21,546 nucleotides of DNA from contig JAYUKY010000009.1 of NCBI GenBank assembly GCA_043764015.1, positions 1-21,546 of the forward strand. The letters are read 5' to 3'. Positions 14,751 to 20,311 of this stretch are shown piece after piece. Under the pieces are notes generated by a model. That model was not told the origin of the DNA. It saw only the letters and a program-made list of their open reading frames with translations, and made no database searches. Made by a program: the position numbers and the translations under genes. Each line of letters begins with the position of its first letter. Position 1 is the first letter of the stretch. The DNA is from JANYGM01 sp043764015 (lineage in GTDB: Bacteria > Bacteroidota > Bacteroidia > Cytophagales > Thermonemataceae).

Positions 14751-14826
14751 AACCACCCCCAACCCCTCCTTAGGAAGGAGGGGAGTTTTCGTCCCCCTCT
14801 TTTTCAAGGAGGGGTTAGGGGTGGTT
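14751..14826. repeat. 76-bp imperfect palindrome, C-rich family, copy 2, overlapping the galE stop
   Basis: This is the reverse complement of 1822-1896 with few differences: AACCACCCCC at one end, GGGGTTAGGGGTGGTT at the other, with nested TTAGGAAGGA and TTTTCAAGGA stems. Its last two bases (14825-14826) are part of the galE TAA stop codon. It lies inside the galE-rmlA intergenic gap, so it would be transcribed between the two genes. Confidence 0.93.
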
Positions 14827-15832
14827 ATTTAAGACTTATTTGCCAATTATAAGCATCTGTAAGTGCTTCTTTGAGTGTACGTTTTGCGTTCCAATTAAGG
14901 ATTTTTGAGGCTTTTTCAGTTGCGGCATAAACAGCCGTAACATCTCCCTCTCTACGCTTAACTATCTCATAATCAATTTTTTGATTTCCTATTTCTTCTA
15001 ATGTTTTGATAATTTCTAAAACGCTGTTTCCAGTTCCAGTTCCAATATTAAAAGTATCAAAAAGAGAAGCGTTTTCGTGTTTTTGAAGATAAGAAAGTGC
15101 CGCTACATGTGCCTCTGCAAGGTCGCAAACGTGTATATAATCACGTATGCAAGTACCATCAGGTGTGGGATAGTCGTCTCCAAAAACCAATAATTTTTCT
15201 CTAATTTTCACCATTGTTTGGGTGATAAATGGCACAAGATTATTAGGAACGCCCAACGGAAGTTCGCCAATAAGACTACTTGGATGCGCTCCAATAGGAT
15301 TGAAATACCTTAAAGCAACCGTTTTGAATGGATTTACGGTTGAAAAATCTCGTAAAATCTCCTCACAAATCTGTTTTGTGTTTCCATACGGAGAATTTGC
15401 AGGCATAGAAGGTGCATTTTCATCAACAGGAAGACTAGCAGGTTGCCCGTAAACCGTACAGGAAGACGAAAAAACAAGGTTATTCACACCTTTTTCTTGC
15501 ATTATTTCAAGCAAAACACACAAAGATTGTAGATTATTTTGATAATATTTTAGTGGCAACTGCACAGATTCTCCAACCGCTTTGTAAGCTGCAAAATGGA
15601 TAACACCATCTATTTTTTGCTCCTCAAAAATGCGTTGCATAAAGGGTTTGTCCAAACAATCTCCCTGATAAAAAACTGGCTTAAAAGCTATTATTTCAGC
15701 TATTTTATCCAAAACTTTTATATCAGAATTATTTAGATTATCAATAATAATAGGTTTGTAGCCTACTTCTGCAAGTGCCACCGCCGTATGTGAGCCAATA
15801 AAACCCAAACCGCCTGTAATTAGAATATTCAT
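14825..15832 (-). CDS. galE: UDP-glucose 4-epimerase
   Basis: GalE interconverts UDP-glucose and UDP-galactose (some members also the N-acetyl forms), feeding galactose metabolism and surface glycans. The 335-residue protein is an extended SDR enzyme: NAD-binding GGLGFIGSHT at 7-16, the DNLNNS motif at 31-36, the GDCLD motif at 57-61, HFAAYKAVGES at 79-89, catalytic Ser124 with Tyr149 and Lys153 in YGNTK, then RYFNPIGAHP near 187-196 and TPDGTCIRDYIHV near 233-245. Length is normal. A TATATTTG motif ends 3 nt before the start codon, so the transcript may be leaderless. It is divergent from the histidine phosphatase gene and upstream of rmlA. Confidence 0.96.
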   Translation of the reverse strand: MNILITGGLGFIGSHTAVALAEVGYKPIIIDNLNNSDIKVLDKIAEIIAFKPVFYQGDCLDKPFMQRIFEEQKIDGVIHFAAYKAVGESVQLPLKYYQNNLQSLCVLLEIMQEKGVNNLVFSSSCTVYGQPASLPVDENAPSMPANSPYGNTKQICEEILRDFSTVNPFKTVALRYFNPIGAHPSSLIGELPLGVPNNLVPFITQTMVKIREKLLVFGDDYPTPDGTCIRDYIHVCDLAEAHVAALSYLQKHENASLFDTFNIGTGTGNSVLEIIKTLEEIGNQKIDYEIVKRREGDVTAVYAATEKASKILNWNAKRTLKEALTDAYNWQISLK

Positions 15833-15835
15833 TCA

Positions 15836-15843
15836 CAAATATA
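15836..15843 (-). promoter_or_regulatory. -7 motif TATATTTG directly before galE
   Basis: The minus strand reads TATATTTG-TGA-ATG. If the motif spans about -11 to -4, transcription would begin at or next to the A of the galE start codon. Confidence 0.5.
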
Positions 15844-15854
15844 AAAAAAAATGC

Positions 15855-15862
15855 TATATTTG
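15855..15862 (+). promoter_or_regulatory. -7 motif TATATTTG towards the histidine phosphatase gene
   Basis: GCTATATTTGTA fits TAnnTTTG and is divergent from the galE motif 11 nt away. The predicted transcript would start near 15866 and carry the whole heptad inverted-repeat element (15869-16009) as a leader of about 147 nt. Confidence 0.45.
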
Positions 15863-15868
15863 TATAAC

Positions 15869-16009
15869 TGTGAATTGTGAATTGTAAATTGTAAATTGTA
15901 AATTAAATACAAAATATTGATAATCAATGTATTGCAATATTAGACATTTTACTAAAAACAATATATTTTCTGTATTCATTCACAATTCACAATTCAACAT
16001 TCACAATTA
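15869..16009. repeat. 141-bp inverted-repeat element of heptads with TTGATAATCAA core
   Basis: The left end is five 7-mers (TGTGAAT twice, TGTAAAT three times; 15869-15903), then ATACAAAAT and TTGATAATCAA (15917-15927). The right arm (15971-16009) reads TGTATTCATTCACAATTCAC with further CACAATT units and ends 4 nt before the ATG at 16013. The two arms are inverted relative to each other. The parts correspond to those before recF. Confidence 0.88.
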
Positions 16010-16012
16010 AAG

Positions 16013-16618
16013 ATGAAATATATTTACCTTGTTAGACACGGACAAACAGACTATAATTTGCGCCAAATGGTGCAGGGAAGGGGCGTAAATGCTGACCTTA
16101 ACGACACAGGACGACAACAAGCACACGCTTTTTTTGAAAAATACAAACATGTTTCTTTTGATAGGATTTATATTTCTAGCCTTGTGCGCACACAACAATC
16201 TGTACAAGAATTTATCAATGCTGGCACGAATTTTGAGATTTTTGGTGGTTTAGATGAGATTAGTTGGGGCATACACGAAGGCAAAGAAAATACGCCAGAC
16301 TCTCACAGAGATTATTTACATTACGTAAATCAGTGGCAACAAGGCGTAACGGATATTTGCATTGAAGGCGGAGAAACACCTCAAGAAGTAGCACAAAGGC
16401 AACTCAAAGTAATTGCACTTATCAAAGAACGTAGGGAAGAAAAAAATATTTTGATATGTATGCACGGACGTGCTATGCGTGTTTTTTTGGCACAAATATT
16501 GAACTATCCTTTGTCGCAAATGGATACTTTTGAACACGACAATTTGTGTTTATACAAGATTGGTTTTACAGGAAATCAGTTTTTTATTGAGGTTTTCAAC
16601 GAAAAAATAACTCTTTAG
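16013..16618 (+). CDS. Histidine phosphatase family protein (phosphoglycerate mutase-like)
   Basis: The 201-residue protein belongs to the histidine phosphatase branch 1. It opens with YLVRHGQTDYN (5-15), where Arg8 and His9 form the phospho-accepting RHG motif; the second half of the site is CMHGRAMRV at 149-157 with His151. Arg59 in SSLVRTQQS (56-64) and an acidic residue near Glu82 or Glu89 complete the usual pocket. Such proteins dephosphorylate small phosphorylated metabolites or proteins; the substrate cannot be told, and cobalamin or phosphosugar substrates are possible. It has a promoter motif at 15855, a long repeat-derived leader, and is followed by queE 55 bp downstream across an AACTTCCCGAAAGTT palindrome. 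Confidence 0.92.
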   Translation: MKYIYLVRHGQTDYNLRQMVQGRGVNADLNDTGRQQAHAFFEKYKHVSFDRIYISSLVRTQQSVQEFINAGTNFEIFGGLDEISWGIHEGKENTPDSHRDYLHYVNQWQQGVTDICIEGGETPQEVAQRQLKVIALIKERREEKNILICMHGRAMRVFLAQILNYPLSQMDTFEHDNLCLYKIGFTGNQFFIEVFNEKITL

Positions 16619-16623
16619 CACTC

Positions 16624-16656
16624 AACTTCCCGAAAGTTGGAAACTTTCGGGAAGTT
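16624..16656. repeat. AACTTCCCGAAAGTT palindrome, copy 2
   Basis: Arms 16624-16638 and 16642-16656, loop GGA. Located 5 nt after the phosphatase stop and 17 nt before the queE start. The right arm is followed by CTCT, not a T-run. Confidence 0.97.
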
Positions 16657-16673
16657 CTCTACAACAAATAATT

Positions 16674-17315
16674 ATGCAAGTTCTTGATAAAGAAATAATT
16701 ACAAATCAAAAACTTCCTGTAATGGAAGATTTTTATACTTTGCAGGGCGAGGGTTTTCATCAAGGAAAAGCGGCTTATTTCATTCGTTTGGGCGGTTGTG
16801 ATGTGGGTTGTACGTGGTGTGATGTCAAAGAATCTTGGTCTGCTGATGCACACCCAAAATTTTCTATTGATGAAATTGTGTTGCGTGCTAATGAAAATAC
16901 GCCTGTTTTTGCAGGCAAATTAGCGGTCATTACGGGCGGTGAGCCACTAATGCACGAACTTACAAACCTCACTCAAACACTTAAAAACGCTGACTTTCAG
17001 ACAAATATAGAAACCTCTGGCACGCACCCACTCACGGGTGTGTGGGATTGGATTTGTTTTTCTCCTAAAAAATTCAAAAAACCGCTTCCAGAGTTCTACA
17101 CACGTGCGCACGAGCTAAAAATCATTATTTATCATAAGTCAGATTTTGAATGGGCAGAAGGTTTTGCTAGTCTTATGAATGAAAATTGTTTGCTTTATCT
17201 CCAACCAGAATGGTCAAAAGCAGAAGAAATGTTACCTTTGATGATAGAATACATCAAAAATAACCCAAAATGGCGTATTTCTTTGCAAGTACATAAGTTT
17301 TTGCAAATTCCGTAA
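16674..17315 (+). CDS. queE: 7-carboxy-7-deazaguanine synthase
   Basis: QueE is a radical SAM enzyme that turns 6-carboxy-tetrahydropterin into 7-carboxy-7-deazaguanine on the way to queuosine in tRNA. The 213-residue protein has DFYTLQGEGFHQGKAAYFIR (19-38), the iron-sulfur cysteines C42, C46 and C49 in GGCDVGCTWCD (CX3CX2C), VKESW at 51-55, and the SAM-binding TGGEPL at 87-92. Length is usual for the family. The start ATG at 16674 gives the family-like N-terminus. Other queuosine genes (queC, queD, queF) are not in the window. The gene is bracketed by two palindromes with identical arms, at 16624-16656 and 17322-17354. Confidence 0.95.
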   Translation: MQVLDKEIITNQKLPVMEDFYTLQGEGFHQGKAAYFIRLGGCDVGCTWCDVKESWSADAHPKFSIDEIVLRANENTPVFAGKLAVITGGEPLMHELTNLTQTLKNADFQTNIETSGTHPLTGVWDWICFSPKKFKKPLPEFYTRAHELKIIIYHKSDFEWAEGFASLMNENCLLYLQPEWSKAEEMLPLMIEYIKNNPKWRISLQVHKFLQIP

Positions 17316-17321
17316 GCAATC

Positions 17322-17354
17322 AACTTCCCGAAAGTTTCCAACTTTCGGGAAGTT
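17322..17354. repeat. AACTTCCCGAAAGTT palindrome, copy 3
   Basis: Arms 17322-17336 and 17340-17354, loop TCC, so it is the exact reverse complement of copy 2. Located 6 nt after the queE stop and 15 nt before the next start codon. Confidence 0.97.
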
Positions 17355-17369
17355 AAAACTCCTAAAATT

Positions 17370-18518
17370 ATGTATGCTCTTTTCCCGTTTTTTATCCCAA
17401 TGGTACTCATTATCATTGACTTTGTTTTTTTTCTTGTCAAAGGAAAACGCATAACCATCAATATAGGAATGACTATTTTTATGGTTATTTGTGAGATTAT
17501 GGCACTTATTGTGTATCCAATTTGGTATGCGGATTTTGGGGGTAAAAATGATTGTTGCGGATACATCAATAATGCAGGTTTGGGCGCAGGAACGGCACTT
17601 TTTTCGCCAGAACATCAACTTACAATGGGCGTAATCATTGTTTTGTGTCTAATTGCTTATTTTTATTCAGAATTTAGAAAAAAACTGTTGCCTCCAATAG
17701 TAGAGATTATATTAAATTGCTTTCTTTTGATAGGAATTATTTTGAACATATTTGTTACTTTTCAGATAAAAACCTTTATGGAAGCGTTTTTAGGCTGTTT
17801 TCCTATTATTTTATCATTTACTTTGATGCTTGCTAAAAATCAGCAATTATTCATAAAAGAACAAGAAACAAACGAAAATCAGCAGAATACTTTTAGCCCT
17901 TCTAATTATTTTGAAAGAATTTCTTGGCAAATTTTATCTTCCAAATCTCTTATAAAATTCCCTATTTTGTTGGTACTTTGCTTGCCTATTTTGGTGCTTT
18001 TGAGTGCTATTTTGCTTCTTTTTGGGCAAAAACCAGATTCAATTATTAAGGCTTTTACAGATACGTACAGGCAAGGTTTTTCTCAATGGGATTACAAATG
18101 TGATGGGGTAGATTGTCCACACAATGGACATTATCTGTGTTCTGTGGCTGCAAACGGTCATAAAAATATTGTAAAACCCAAACGTATTGGCATCAGGCAC
18201 GACCAAGAAATTATTTGTAATAGGCAACTGCTTATTTCCAACGCTTTTGAGGATTTGATACAAGAAAAAATGCCTTTTGCACACAAAATCATCAGAAAAA
18301 ATTATGACAAAATAGGCGTTTTTGTGCATAAAAACTATGATTTTTTCAGAATAAAATGGATTTGTGATGTTGTTTATTTGCTTATGAAGCCTTTGGAGTG
18401 GTTTTTCCTGTTGACCCTTTATATTTTGGACAGAAAACCAGAAAACAGAATTGCAAAACAATATATCAGCAAAGAACATAAAAAAATACTTGAAAATTCG
18501 CTTAGAAATAAATTGTAA
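17370..18518 (+). CDS. Multi-pass membrane protein, DUF6688-like
   Basis: The 382-residue protein has about seven hydrophobic segments (roughly 5-23, 31-51, 86-102, 110-132, 138-156, 197-218, 332-352). Between the sixth and seventh is a soluble block with a conserved look: QWDYKCDGVDCPHNGHYLC (239-257), AANGHKN (260-266), KPKRIGIRH (269-277), CNRQLLISNAFEDLIQE (283-299) and a following helix with H305 and R309. From memory this block defines DUF6688, a family of unknown function in Bacteroidota and other bacteria. The cysteines C244, C249, C257 and histidines H254, H264 could bind a metal; that is inference. A DCC motif lies at 61-63 between segments two and three. It follows queE across a palindrome and converges on the PD-(D/E)XK-like gene. 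Confidence 0.85.
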   Translation: MYALFPFFIPMVLIIIDFVFFLVKGKRITINIGMTIFMVICEIMALIVYPIWYADFGGKNDCCGYINNAGLGAGTALFSPEHQLTMGVIIVLCLIAYFYSEFRKKLLPPIVEIILNCFLLIGIILNIFVTFQIKTFMEAFLGCFPIILSFTLMLAKNQQLFIKEQETNENQQNTFSPSNYFERISWQILSSKSLIKFPILLVLCLPILVLLSAILLLFGQKPDSIIKAFTDTYRQGFSQWDYKCDGVDCPHNGHYLCSVAANGHKNIVKPKRIGIRHDQEIICNRQLLISNAFEDLIQEKMPFAHKIIRKNYDKIGVFVHKNYDFFRIKWICDVVYLLMKPLEWFFLLTLYILDRKPENRIAKQYISKEHKKILENSLRNKL

Positions 18519-18548
18519 ATAAAATCCTAATTTTATTTGTTTATTCTA

Positions 18549-18566
18549 GGTGGCGTTCACGCCACC
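18549..18566. repeat. GC-rich palindrome GGTGGCGTTCACGCCACC
   Basis: An 8-bp perfect stem with a TC centre in otherwise AT-rich DNA, between convergent genes. No T-run follows. Probably one more dispersed palindrome type. Confidence 0.85.
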
Positions 18567-18671
18567 GTAGCCTAAAAATCAGTTTTTTGAAATCAGGAAC
18601 TTATTTGCAACACGTTACTTAAAAAACAGTTGATTATTGAGAAATTATTTCTTGTATTTTCAATAAAACCA

Positions 18672-18710
18672 CAAAAAAAGTAGCTTATACAGAAAGTTAC
18701 TTTTTTTTAG
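18672..18710. terminator. Bidirectional terminator between convergent genes
   Basis: AAAAAAAGTAGCTT pairs with AAGTTACTTTTTTTT with one wobble; long A and T runs flank both sides, so it can end the plus-strand DUF6688-like gene and the minus-strand gene whose stop codon (18707-18709) it overlaps. Confidence 0.8.
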
Positions 18711-19354
18711 TTGAGTAATTGTGTTTCCAAAATCTCTTTAAATTTTCGTAAAATGCCTATAATTGATAACAAATCACTTTTATCTGCACTATCATAAGCC
18801 TTAGAAACACAATAACTGCTATTTTCTATTGTAACAAACTTCCAAATAGCACCATTCACCTCACAACCATAAAGTGGTTTATTATCATTGTTGATAGTTT
18901 GAGCTATCAGAAAAGCCTCCAAAAGCTGTGCCATAGAGTCACCAGTAGGATTTTTATCAGGTTTATATTCCTGAAAATGAAAGTATGGTTTTTGCATAAA
19001 ATCCATCATTCCCTTAGCAATCACAAAATCAGCCTTTACAGAAAGTGCATAACCTTGTACTTCTGCTGCTAGTTTTTTGTCAAAAAATGTTACAAATTTT
19101 TTATCTTTTATTACACGCCCTAATTTTAAGACATAACTAATAAATTTCATTTTCAGGTCTTCCTCGCTCCAAGTGCTGATATACTCTCGCCCATCTTCAT
19201 AAATTTCCTCAAAAATAGATTGTTCAACATCTGAAAAAACAGGCATTTCTGCATTTAGCCACTCGCTCATAATAGGCGTGAGCGGATTTATTATTTTGTT
19301 TAGATTAAAAGCAAGCACTATCTCACCTTCTCTCCACTCTTTTTTCTTTGCCAT
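18707..19354 (-). CDS. PD-(D/E)XK nuclease-like protein of unknown role
   Basis: The 215-residue protein (start at ATG 19354) has an all-helical first half and then a plausible PD-(D/E)XK core: KADFVIAKG (107-115) with Asp109, then FHFQEYKPDKNPTGD (125-139), giving Glu129-x-Lys131, followed by a long helix MAQLLEAFLIAQTIN (141-155) and strands LYGCEVNGAIWKFVTIE (161-177). This spacing and order fit small Bacteroidota nuclease-fold proteins I have seen annotated as hypothetical. A longer frame could begin at a TTG at 19375, but a TATATTTG promoter motif covers that codon, so the ATG is preferred. It has terminators on both sides and stands alone. Whether it cuts DNA is unknown. Confidence 0.75.
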   Translation of the reverse strand: MAKKKEWREGEIVLAFNLNKIINPLTPIMSEWLNAEMPVFSDVEQSIFEEIYEDGREYISTWSEEDLKMKFISYVLKLGRVIKDKKFVTFFDKKLAAEVQGYALSVKADFVIAKGMMDFMQKPYFHFQEYKPDKNPTGDSMAQLLEAFLIAQTINNDNKPLYGCEVNGAIWKFVTIENSSYCVSKAYDSADKSDLLSIIGILRKFKEILETQLLN

Positions 19355-19372
19355 AATATTTATTTTTTTTGA

Positions 19373-19380
19373 CAAATATA
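19373..19380 (-). promoter_or_regulatory. -7 motif TATATTTG of the nuclease-like gene
   Basis: Minus-strand TATATTTGTC fits TAnnTTTG; the start would be near 19369, leaving a leader of about 15 nt before the ATG at 19354. It overlaps the alternative TTG start, arguing against it. Confidence 0.6.
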
Positions 19381-19394
19381 CAACTTTTAAACCA

Positions 19395-19428
19395 CAAAAA
19401 AAGGTAGCTTAGGAAAAGCTACCTTTTT
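19395..19428 (-). terminator. Rho-independent terminator of the lipoprotein gene
   Basis: On the minus strand AAAAAGGTAGCTTTTCC then TAAGCTACCTTTTTTTG: a stem of GGTAGCTT with AAGCTACC and a T-run. It lies 22 nt past the stop at 19450. Confidence 0.9.
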
Positions 19429-19449
19429 GATTTTTTGAACTAGAAAATA

Positions 19450-19926
19450 CTATATTTTGGTGAGGGTAGAATTTACCTTTACAGTTATTGTACCACCATT
19501 TTGGATATTTTCAGTAATGGTAATAGTTACTTTCAGTATAGAATCTGTAAGTTCTTCAACTGTATAAATATCACTTCTAACAACTCCACTGCTATTATCC
19601 GTAGAAGTGACTGTTAGTGCTTTTCCATCAGGCGAAAGAACGTAAGTTCTTGACGCACCAAAACTTCGTGGAGGGGTACAAGAAGTAGCACCTTCACTAT
19701 CAATCAGTTTTCCGTCTGTTGTAAATTCTGAAATATCGTCAGCCACACAAACAGGGCGACCAGAAAGATTATCTCTAGTTATACCATTAGAAATGCTACT
19801 ACTTGCTGTGAATTTATATTTCCCTACAATTTTTTGTGCTGGCGTAAGTTCCACATCTTTTTTCTTACAAGACAAAACAGTTGCTACCATTACGAGCATC
19901 AATAAAAAGTTAAATGTTTGTTTCAT
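19450..19926 (-). CDS. Lipocalin-like lipoprotein
   Basis: From the ATG at 19926 the product is 158 residues with a lipoprotein signal peptide: MKQTFNFLLMLVMVATVLSC, lipobox TVLSC with Cys20 as the lipidation site, followed by KKKD. The mature part begins LTPAQKIVGKYKFTASSS and then alternates short strands to the C-terminus, with two cysteines in the pattern PVCVADD and ATSCTPP, like Bacteroidota proteins annotated lipocalin-like or DUF4595-type domains. A frame extending to 20010 is unlikely, because a TACCTTTG promoter motif at 19962-19969 lies downstream of that codon. Function is unknown; it should be processed by the lgt product and sit on a membrane surface. Confidence 0.85.
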   Translation of the reverse strand: MKQTFNFLLMLVMVATVLSCKKKDVELTPAQKIVGKYKFTASSSISNGITRDNLSGRPVCVADDISEFTTDGKLIDSEGATSCTPPRSFGASRTYVLSPDGKALTVTSTDNSSGVVRSDIYTVEELTDSILKVTITITENIQNGGTITVKVNSTLTKI

Positions 19927-19961
19927 TTGGATTTTTTGGTTTAGAGTTTGAATACTAAACG

Positions 19962-19969
19962 CAAAGGTA
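19962..19969 (-). promoter_or_regulatory. -7 motif TACCTTTG of the lipoprotein gene
   Basis: Minus-strand TACCTTTGCG matches TAnnTTTG. Start near 19958, leader about 32 nt to the ATG at 19926. Confidence 0.65.
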
Positions 19970-20147
19970 TAAAATAAAATAAAATAGAGATTTGAGCATT
20001 TATTTTCCAAAATAATTTTAAAATGTTATTATTTTAAGATTAAATTGGATTATTTCAATACAAATACTAGGTATTTCTAAAATATGTTATAAATTTTATA
20101 CAAAAACAGACTTAAAAAAGTATTAGGGAAGTTTGTATTTTTTCTTG

Positions 20148-20155
20148 TATCTTTG
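20148..20155 (+). promoter_or_regulatory. -7 motif TATCTTTG upstream of the Rpn-family gene
   Basis: TATCTTTGCATTG matches TAnnTTTG. Start near 20159 would leave a leader of about 153 nt that includes the foldable segment at 20191-20295. Confidence 0.6.
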
Positions 20156-20190
20156 CATTGAATAAACTTATGACTTACGCATTTTGCCTC

Positions 20191-20295
20191 TAAATCCCTT
20201 GCGCTACGCTAGGGAACTTCAAATATATTTGTCGTTTTCGTAATAATGCACTTGTATTACTCCCCTTTGGGGCTGGGGGCGACTTTTGCGACAAA
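20191..20295 (+). other. Structured leader or small RNA candidate
   Basis: Four stems can be drawn: CCCT...AGGG with GCG/CGC (20196-20214); an outer stem TTTGTCG (20228-20234) with CGACAAA (20289-20295); and inside it GTAATA (20240-20245) with TATTAC (20255-20260) and CCCC-TTT-GGGG (20262-20272). The segment is richer in G and C than its surroundings. It may be a leader RNA, a separate RNA, or another dispersed repeat; no known riboswitch is recognised. Confidence 0.4.
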
Positions 20296-20311
20296 CAAAC
20301 TATAAAATTTT

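Larger units (their letters stand above)
19927..20311. other. 385-bp gene-free stretch between divergent lipoprotein and Rpn-family genes
   Basis: It holds the minus-strand promoter motif at 19962-19969, an AT-rich middle with nothing I can name, the plus-strand motif at 20148-20155, and a GC-richer, highly foldable segment at 20191-20295 in the leader of the Rpn-family gene. Confidence 0.8.

Noticed and set aside
13862..15832. Full dTDP-rhamnose operon
   Set aside because: Only rmlA is present; the neighbour is galE, with UDP-glucose epimerase motifs, not rmlB.
17232..17618. Minus-strand frames across the queE end and the next gene
   Set aside because: They cross the palindrome and two real genes antisense; no sign of a product.
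18039..18479. 146-codon minus-strand frame
   Set aside because: Lies entirely antisense to the DUF6688-like gene, whose membrane segments and conserved block are convincing.
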